Assembly (NCBI RefSeq): GCF_014639075.1
Contig: NZ_BMFS01000005.1
Coordinates: 62,001-126,000 of the forward strand
Length of the DNA stretch: 64,000 nucleotides
DNA from: Glycocaulis albus
Lineage (GTDB): Bacteria > Pseudomonadota > Alphaproteobacteria > Caulobacterales > Maricaulaceae
Direction of reading: 5' to 3'
Shown: piece by piece, positions 58,944 through 64,000 of the stretch
Layout of the letters: the number at the start of each line of letters is the position of its first letter
How positions within the stretch are numbered: the first letter of the stretch is position 1
Notes under the pieces: generated by a model
The model's database searches: none
The model's input: the letters and a program-made list of their open reading frames with translations, nothing else
Told to the model about the DNA's origin: nothing
Position numbers and translations under genes: made by a program

Positions 58944-60419
58944 CTATTCGCCGGCTTCCTCGCTGGCCTTGCCGCTGGCTTCAATGGCTTTGAGCTCGGT
59001 ATTCTCCGGCGCGTCGGAGGCCTTCAGTGCGCCCTTGCGGCGTGCGGCACGTGGAACGATCAGCGTCTGCACCTGGCTTTCCATGTACTCGATGATCATG
59101 CCGGCGACGTCTTTCTCGCTTGTGCGCTCAATGCCTTCCAGACCCGGCGAGGAATTGACCTCCAGGATTTTTGGCCCGGAATTGGAGCGTAGCAGGTCCA
59201 CCCCCGCTACCGATAATCCCATCGCCTTGGCGGCCCGCACGGCTGTGGATCGCTCCTCGGGGGTGATTTTGACCGCTTCTGCCGTGCCGCCCCGGTGCAA
59301 ATTGGAGCGGAATTCGTCAGCGGAGGCCTGGCGCTTCATGGCTGCTACCACCTTGCCGCCGACGACGAAGCAGCGAATGTCGGCCCCGCCTGCCTCCTTG
59401 ACGAATTCCTGAACGATGAAATTGGCTTCCAGCCCGCGAAATGCGTCGATCACGCTTTCGGCCGCCTTCTTGGTATCGGCCAGTACCACGCCCCGGCCTT
59501 GCGTGCTTTCCAGCAGTTTCACCACCAGCGGCGCGCCGCCGACCAGCTCTATCAGGGTCTTGGTGTCCTTGGGCGAGTGGGCAAAGGCCGTCGAGGGCAT
59601 GCCGATGCCGGCACGCGCCAGCAGCTGGTGGGCGTAAAGCTTGTCGCGGCTGGCGCCGATGGCGGCGGCCGGATTGAGAATATAGGCGCCGGTCATGGCA
59701 AACTGGCGGATCACCGCCATGCCGTAATTGGTCATCGATGCGCCGATGCGCGGGATCACCGCATCAAAACGGGGCAGGCGGCGGCCATCATAGTAGATGG
59801 CAGGCGAGAGCGTATTAATGCCCATCGAGCAGCGCGCCGTATTGATCATCTCGGCAACGTGGCCACGCTCCTCGGCAGCCTTTTTCAGGCGCTTCGAGGA
59901 GTAATTGGTCGGCTCGCGGGTCAGTATGGCGATGCGAAGCGGGCGCTTGACCGGCTTCTGGCGCGGATAGTCTGAATAGACCTTGTAGCCGATCTTGCCC
60001 TGCACGTAGGAGACGGCCGGGTTGACCACGATGCCGTCGCGGATGGCCGTGCGGCCCAGCAGCATGCGGTAATTCATGCTTTCCCGGTTGGTCAGGGTGA
60101 GCTCGATAGGCCACTCGCGCGCGCCGACCTTGACCATCGCCTCGATCACCCAGCGCAGCTCGGACTCGCCATTGGACGAGGTGACCTCGCGCCGGTCGAC
60201 GGCTGGCGCCGCGCAAGTGATCTCCACATCGGGCTGGCTGGGGATGGGGTGGATGACAAAGCGCACCTGTGGCGCATTGTCCGGTCCGAACGGCTCTACC
60301 GATACCGCATGCAGCGCAGAGGTGCGCGCGCCGGTATCGACCTTGGCCTTGATCGCCGGAATGCCCAGCTCCGGGAAGGACGCCCACTCTTCCCAACCCA
60401 GTACGAACGGTTGATCCAT
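58944..60419 (-). CDS. rimK: RimB-RimK fusion: ATP-dependent zinc protease domain plus ATP-grasp glutamate ligase
   Basis: The start at 60419 gives 491 residues. The first 160 carry the retropepsin-like RimB domain ([39 protein letters not shown]; the D-T-G-A is the active-site motif). Residues from about 165 form a RimK ATP-grasp enzyme ([68 protein letters not shown]). RimK adds glutamates to ribosomal protein S6 and RimB trims or controls it, so one chain may hold both activities. A short acidic, Ala-rich tail ends the protein. Confidence 0.9.
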   Translation of the reverse strand: MDQPFVLGWEEWASFPELGIPAIKAKVDTGARTSALHAVSVEPFGPDNAPQVRFVIHPIPSQPDVEITCAAPAVDRREVTSSNGESELRWVIEAMVKVGAREWPIELTLTNRESMNYRMLLGRTAIRDGIVVNPAVSYVQGKIGYKVYSDYPRQKPVKRPLRIAILTREPTNYSSKRLKKAAEERGHVAEMINTARCSMGINTLSPAIYYDGRRLPRFDAVIPRIGASMTNYGMAVIRQFAMTGAYILNPAAAIGASRDKLYAHQLLARAGIGMPSTAFAHSPKDTKTLIELVGGAPLVVKLLESTQGRGVVLADTKKAAESVIDAFRGLEANFIVQEFVKEAGGADIRCFVVGGKVVAAMKRQASADEFRSNLHRGGTAEAVKITPEERSTAVRAAKAMGLSVAGVDLLRSNSGPKILEVNSSPGLEGIERTSEKDVAGMIIEYMESQVQTLIVPRAARRKGALKASDAPENTELKAIEASGKASEEAGE

Positions 60420-60638
60420 CAAATCCTCTATAGTCCTCTGGCGCCCTGATAATGCTGGCGGGCTTGCCCGCCAGCCGCGTGCCTTAGCGCGCAATTCTTC
60501 CCGCGTCCATCGGGCCTGCTTGCGGGATGGATGTCAATTTCTTCCGGCCCGGAAAGATATATCTGCGCTTGGCGAGCCTCGACGCGCGGCGCCCCGTGGC
60601 CCATGTCATCAGGCATATGGATCACAGGAGGCTTCATC

Positions 60639-61475
60639 ATGGCCGGAATATACCGTCCGCTTGTGAAATTGACGCGCGGCATGGCCGCCTCGGACGGGGC
60701 GGGCGTGAAAATGACGCGTCTGCTAGGCACGCCTGAATTGCGCGTGCTGGACCCTTTCCTGATGCTCGACAAGTTCCACTCCGATAACCCGGACGATTAT
60801 ATCGCCGGCTTTCCCGAGCATCCCCACCGGGGCTTTGAGACCGTGACCTACATGGTCGCGGGCCGCATGCGCCACAAGGACAATAAGGGCCATGAAGGCG
60901 TGATCGAGCCGGGCGGGGTGCAGTGGATGACGGCCGCTGGCGGCATCATCCATTCGGAAATGCCCGAGCAGGAAGACGGGCTGATGAGTGGCTTCCAGCT
61001 CTGGATCAACCTGCCCGCAGCCGAGAAGATGAAGCCGGCCGGCTATCAGGAATACACCGCCTCCCAGGTGGCTGAGGACAGGCGTGAGGGCGTGACGGCG
61101 CGCATCGTCGCCGGACGCACTTCGGCAGGCGTTGAAGGCCCGGTGAAAAACATCACGACGCAGCCTTTTTACGCCGAGCTCGTTATGGAGCCGGGTGCTG
61201 TGTTCGAGGAGGCCATTCCGGCGGAGAAAACCACCATCCTGGCAGTCCATACCGGCCAGGTAAGCGTTTCTGGCATTGCTTTGCCCGAAGCCCATCTGGG
61301 CGTTTTCGGCCCCGGCGACACGGTACGTATCGAGGCGGGGCCACACGGTGCCCGCGCCATCCTGGCGGCCGCCAACCCGATTGGCGAACCGATCGCCTGG
61401 GGCGGTCCGTTCGTGATGAATACCGAAGGCGAGGTGCGCCAGGCCATGCTGGACTACCAGATGGGCCGGTTCTGA
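60639..61475 (+). CDS. Pirin-family cupin protein
   Basis: The ATG at 60639 follows CAGGAGG and gives 278 residues. Pirin signatures are present: LDPFLMLDKFHSDNPDDYIAGFPEHPHRGFETVTYMVAG with the two metal His residues, and the second metal pair in G-G-I-I-H-S-E-M-P. The family has quercetinase-like folds; bacterial roles are diverse and unproven. It is divergent from rimK and 50 bases upstream of a glutathione-dependent reductase gene, with which it may be co-expressed. Confidence 0.92.
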   Translation: MAGIYRPLVKLTRGMAASDGAGVKMTRLLGTPELRVLDPFLMLDKFHSDNPDDYIAGFPEHPHRGFETVTYMVAGRMRHKDNKGHEGVIEPGGVQWMTAAGGIIHSEMPEQEDGLMSGFQLWINLPAAEKMKPAGYQEYTASQVAEDRREGVTARIVAGRTSAGVEGPVKNITTQPFYAELVMEPGAVFEEAIPAEKTTILAVHTGQVSVSGIALPEAHLGVFGPGDTVRIEAGPHGARAILAAANPIGEPIAWGGPFVMNTEGEVRQAMLDYQMGRF

Positions 61476-61525
61476 CGCGTCAATCGCCCCGGGACGGATA
61501 GAAGCAGAACTGAAGGAGACCGCCT

Positions 61526-62494
61526 ATGGGACGGCTCGTGGACGGCGTCTGGAAAGACGAATGGTACGACACCGGGAAATCAGGTGGGAAATTCGAGCGC
61601 CAGGACAGCGTGTTCCGCAACTGGGTGACGGCCGACGGCTCGGCGGGTCCTACCGGCGAGGCGGGCTTCAAGGCCGAGGCCGGGCGCTACCACCTCTACG
61701 TCTCGCTCGCCTGCCCTTGGGCGCACCGCACGCTGATCTTCCGCCACCTCAAAGGGCTGGAGGACATGATTGATGTGTCGGTCGTCCACTGGCTGATGAA
61801 GGAAAACGGATGGACCTTCAAGGACGGCCCCGGCGTGATCCCCGATCCGCTGCACGGGGCGGAATATCTCCATCAGGTCTACACGGCCGCCAAGAGCGAC
61901 TATACGGGCCGGGTGACCGTGCCAGTGCTATGGGACAAGCAGAAAAACACTATCGTCTCCAATGAGAGCGCGGACATTATCCGTATGTTCAATTCCGCGT
62001 TTGACGGTGTGGGCGCTGCGCCGGGCGATTACTATCCCGAGCATCTGCGCGGCGAGATCGATGCTCTCAATGCGCGCATCTACGACACGGTCAATAACGG
62101 CGTCTACAAGTCCGGCTTTGCCACATCGCCAAGCGCGTATCAGGAGGCGGTCACCACCCTGTTTGAGAGCCTGGACTGGCTGGAAAGCCTTCTGTCCGAT
62201 GGCCGCGAATATCTGTGCGGCAATACGCTGACCGAGGCCGACTGGCGGCTATACACCACTTTGGTGCGCTTTGATCCGGTCTATCACGGCCATTTCAAAT
62301 GCAATCTCAAACGCCTGATCGACTATCCGCATATCGCGGCCTATGCGCGCCGCCTGCACGGCCTGCCGGGCATCTCGGACATCTTCAATCTCGATCACGC
62401 CAAGCGCCATTATTACGAGAGCCATGACATGATCAATCCGACCGGCATCGTGCCGCTGGGACCTGATGTGCATGTAGCCGACGGGCGTTCCTAG
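61526..62494 (+). CDS. Glutathionyl-hydroquinone reductase (xi-class GST)
   Basis: This 322-residue GST has the class signature Cys in L-A-C-P-W-A-H-R-T, VPVLWDKQKNTIVSNESADIIRMFN, and the C-terminal domain with LTEADWRLYTTLVRFDPVYHGHFKCN. These match the YqjG/Ecm4/PcpF family, which reduces glutathionyl-hydroquinones using a Cys rather than Tyr or Ser. It follows pirin, and the two may serve quinone or aromatic detoxification. Confidence 0.93.
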   Translation: MGRLVDGVWKDEWYDTGKSGGKFERQDSVFRNWVTADGSAGPTGEAGFKAEAGRYHLYVSLACPWAHRTLIFRHLKGLEDMIDVSVVHWLMKENGWTFKDGPGVIPDPLHGAEYLHQVYTAAKSDYTGRVTVPVLWDKQKNTIVSNESADIIRMFNSAFDGVGAAPGDYYPEHLRGEIDALNARIYDTVNNGVYKSGFATSPSAYQEAVTTLFESLDWLESLLSDGREYLCGNTLTEADWRLYTTLVRFDPVYHGHFKCNLKRLIDYPHIAAYARRLHGLPGISDIFNLDHAKRHYYESHDMINPTGIVPLGPDVHVADGRS

Positions 62495-62512
62495 GTGCGT
62501 CTCCAGCACTTT

Positions 62513-62537
62513 TGCCCCCGCCATGATGGCGGGGGCA
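62513..62537 (+). terminator. GC-rich hairpin after the GST gene
   Basis: TGCCCCCGCC and GGCGGGGGCA form a perfect 10-bp stem with loop ATGAT, 18 bases after the stop. No T run follows, so a terminator is probable rather than certain. Confidence 0.5.
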
Positions 62538-62719
62538 GGGGATGATTGCTGCAGCGCAAATAAGCGCCATATAAAACCGCCCGCCTCGATCCCGTCCAGC
62601 CACAAAGCAGGCGGACACAGCCCATTTTGTCTTGTGGAATCGCTAGAACTCAGCTTAGCGTTAACCATCGTGCTTTTAAGGGGCGCGATATATAAAAAAG
62701 AACAGACGGGAGGAGCCTT

Positions 62720-63043
62720 ATGTCTATTGCAAAAATTGTCTGGGCCGTCAGCATTTTGGCGGCGATTGTTCTGGCCTTTGTGACCTTCGAATATGGCGGT
62801 GCCATACTGGCGGTTCTGGGCCTTGCAAGCGGGTTTTTTGTCTCTGCAGACCACAGGCGCGGCGTGCTGATCGCCGCGATTTTCCTTCTGGTCGGTGCCA
62901 GTGCGCTCGAAGCGATACCGGTTGTCGGCGAGTATCTGACTGCGATCCTGGGCAGCTATGCCAACGTGCTGGCAGCCGCCTCGGTGATGGTGATTGTCAT
63001 GGTCACTGTCGAGCGCCTCATGCCGGCCAAATCCGGCGGCTGA
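62720..63043 (+). CDS. Small multi-span membrane protein of unknown function
   Basis: The 107-residue product follows GGGAGGAG and consists of hydrophobic segments at about 6-22, 24-42, 48-65 and 76-97, ending in a short basic tail (ERLMPAKSGG). No motif I recognise. It stands alone behind an A/T-rich leader (ATATATAAAAAAG near 62690). Confidence 0.6.
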   Translation: MSIAKIVWAVSILAAIVLAFVTFEYGGAILAVLGLASGFFVSADHRRGVLIAAIFLLVGASALEAIPVVGEYLTAILGSYANVLAAASVMVIVMVTVERLMPAKSGG

Positions 63044-63231
63044 CCGCTCCATCCGTTCAGACAGCAGGAACCCCGTCCGGATCCCGGTCCGGGCGGGGTA
63101 TTTCAAATGTCCCTCGCGCCCCTGCCTGATATACGCCCACACCCCCTCCATTGGCAGCGCGGGCGCCGTCACCCCTGATATCACCGGCTTGTGACATGAC
63201 TTTCCGAAACGGGACGGGCATTCCTCTGAAG

Positions 63232-63615
63232 ATGATGGAAGAAACACCTGTCAAAGCCTTGCAGCGCGATGCCCCCTCCAACCGGCTGAGCGGACTTTTC
63301 GCCGGGGGAGGGGTGGCTGCGGGTCTGTCCGGCCTTGCCGGGGCTACTTGTTGCATCCTCCCGATTTTCTTGGCGAATCTCGGAGCCGGCACCGCCCTGT
63401 TGCTACATTTGCGGTTCTTCGTACGCAATCAGCTATGGTTTTCGCTGGCGGCATTCGCGCTGGTGTGTGTGGCGGGCTATTTAGCGTTTCGCGGCGGGCG
63501 CAGGCCGGGACGGATTGTTACCGTGATTCTGATCCTGTCGGCGGTCCTGACGGCGGCGTCCCTTGTGGTGCCGTTCTTTGAGGCTGATCTGGTGCGCTGG
63601 GCTTACGGACGATGA
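63232..63615 (+). CDS. MerT-like membrane transport protein
   Basis: From the ATG at 63232 the product is 127 residues (63196 is an alternative start). It has the MerT-like first helix with a vicinal Cys pair (LSGLAGATCCILPIFLANLG), followed by two further hydrophobic spans (LWFSLAAFALVCVAGYLAF and VTVILILSAVLTAASLVV). MerT proteins take up mercuric ions using the Cys pair. No merR, merP or merA is nearby, so the metal is uncertain. It overlaps the next gene by ATGA. Confidence 0.72.
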   Translation: MMEETPVKALQRDAPSNRLSGLFAGGGVAAGLSGLAGATCCILPIFLANLGAGTALLLHLRFFVRNQLWFSLAAFALVCVAGYLAFRGGRRPGRIVTVILILSAVLTAASLVVPFFEADLVRWAYGR

Positions 63616-63839
63616 GCAAGGTGGTCCTTCAGTCAGTGCTCACCTGTCCGGAATGTGGCCACAGCTCGACGGACACGATGCCGTCGGATGCCTGCCAGTT
63701 TTTCTATGACTGCAAGGGGTGCGGGGCGGTGCTGAGGCCCAGGCCCGGCGATTGTTGCGTCTATTGCTCCTTTGGCGACATCCCCTGTCCTCCTGTGCAG
63801 GAAGACGCGGCCTGCTGCCAAGGCAATGGCCCGGCCTGA
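63612..63839 (+). CDS. GDCCVxC-domain Cys-rich small protein
   Basis: The 75-residue protein has eleven Cys, including a zinc-ribbon-like C-P-E-C-G, C-K-G-C-G and the family motif R-P-G-D-C-C-V-Y-C-S-F-G, then P-C-P-P and A-A-C-C-Q. This is the GDCCVxC family, whose members are commonly encoded beside MerT-like genes and sometimes are selenoproteins. A metal-binding or metal-delivery role with the coupled MerT-like protein is likely. Confidence 0.78.
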   Translation: MSKVVLQSVLTCPECGHSSTDTMPSDACQFFYDCKGCGAVLRPRPGDCCVYCSFGDIPCPPVQEDAACCQGNGPA

Positions 63840-63945
63840 GGCTTACCGTCCCCCGCGCACCGCTTCCATTGCCTTGACCCGTCCGGCTGCGCTATAGCGC
63901 GGCCAGACTTCCTCCCCCTGCCGCGCCGTCAAAGGAGCCCCGCTC

Positions 63946-64000
63946 ATGTCGTCCTATCAATACGTCTATCACATGGACAAGCTGGCCAAGACTTATCCGG
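63946..64000 (+). CDS. ettA: Energy-dependent translational throttle EttA, first 18 codons (runs off the right edge)
   Basis: An ATG after AAAGGAG opens a frame reading SSYQYVYHMDKLAKTYP, closely matching the start of EttA (A-x-Y-Q-Y-V-Y-x-M-x-x-L-x-K-x-Y-P), an ABC-F protein that binds the ribosomal E site. Only the N-terminus is visible. Confidence 0.8.
   Translation, partial: MSSYQYVYHMDKLAKTYP

Overview
The window reads as chromosomal DNA of a GC-rich alphaproteobacterium, most likely from the Caulobacterales/Maricaulales side (a Hyphomonadaceae- or Maricaulaceae-like marine bacterium). Pointers are the block mutM / ubiE-ubiB-coaBC-dut next to crotonase-rpsT-dnaA-dnaN-recF, a split metH, a small cox subunit-IV protein beside the pnt transhydrogenase genes, an alphaproteobacterial PF07835 motif, and clustered GANTC (CcrM-type) sites before dnaA. 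No ribosomal RNA, phage, IS element or CRISPR array was seen.

Layout. 1-7.7 kb: lptD (runs off the left edge), glmS-galU, a CAT-anticodon tRNA, a SIMPL-domain periplasmic protein, and a minus-strand mlaA-mlaC-HAD operon. 7.8-13.2 kb: metF and a two-gene metH, preceded by an AT-rich palindrome, with convergent moeB. 13.3-21.1 kb: a lipoprotein, a PIF1-like helicase, then the minus-strand run ubiE-ubiB-[antitoxin-doc]-coaC-coaB-hypothetical-dut, in which a toxin-antitoxin pair is wedged into a housekeeping operon and coupled to it by ATGA overlaps. 21.1-28.9 kb: mutM, a TraB/GumN protein, a crotonase, rpsT, dnaA, dnaN and recF, with clear intrinsic terminators after rpsT and dnaA.

29.0-42.2 kb is the main accessory region. 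A MerR regulator is divergent from an eight-gene, tightly packed catabolic operon: a PECR-like SDR, biotin-dependent acyl-CoA carboxylase beta, acyl-CoA dehydrogenase, crotonase, carboxylase alpha, a BKACE/DUF849 enzyme, an acyl-CoA ligase interrupted by an in-frame TAA, and a Baeyer-Villiger-type monooxygenase. Two esterase-like hydrolases converge on it. The set resembles the atu (acyclic terpene) and liu (leucine) logic: activate, dehydrogenate, carboxylate the beta-methyl branch, hydrate, cleave. It lacks an HMG-CoA lyase and has BKACE and BVMO in addition.

42.2-64 kb: glpK, a ThrRS lacking the TGS domain behind a Zur-like palindrome, a small secreted protein made of 11-residue FPD repeats, the pnt operon with a 29-residue membrane microprotein inside it, a COX4-like protein, an NtrC-type regulator, a DPP-IV-type peptidase, a large uncharacterised proteasome-superfamily threonine hydrolase with a partner gene, fRMsr, tRNA-Gly(CCC), a fasciclin protein, a RimB-RimK fusion, pirin, a glutathionyl-hydroquinone reductase, a MerT-like/GDCCVxC pair and the first codons of ettA.

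Several intergenic gaps carry short dispersed hairpin repeats (three families recognised here). All assignments come from reading motifs and gene context by eye; no database search was possible.
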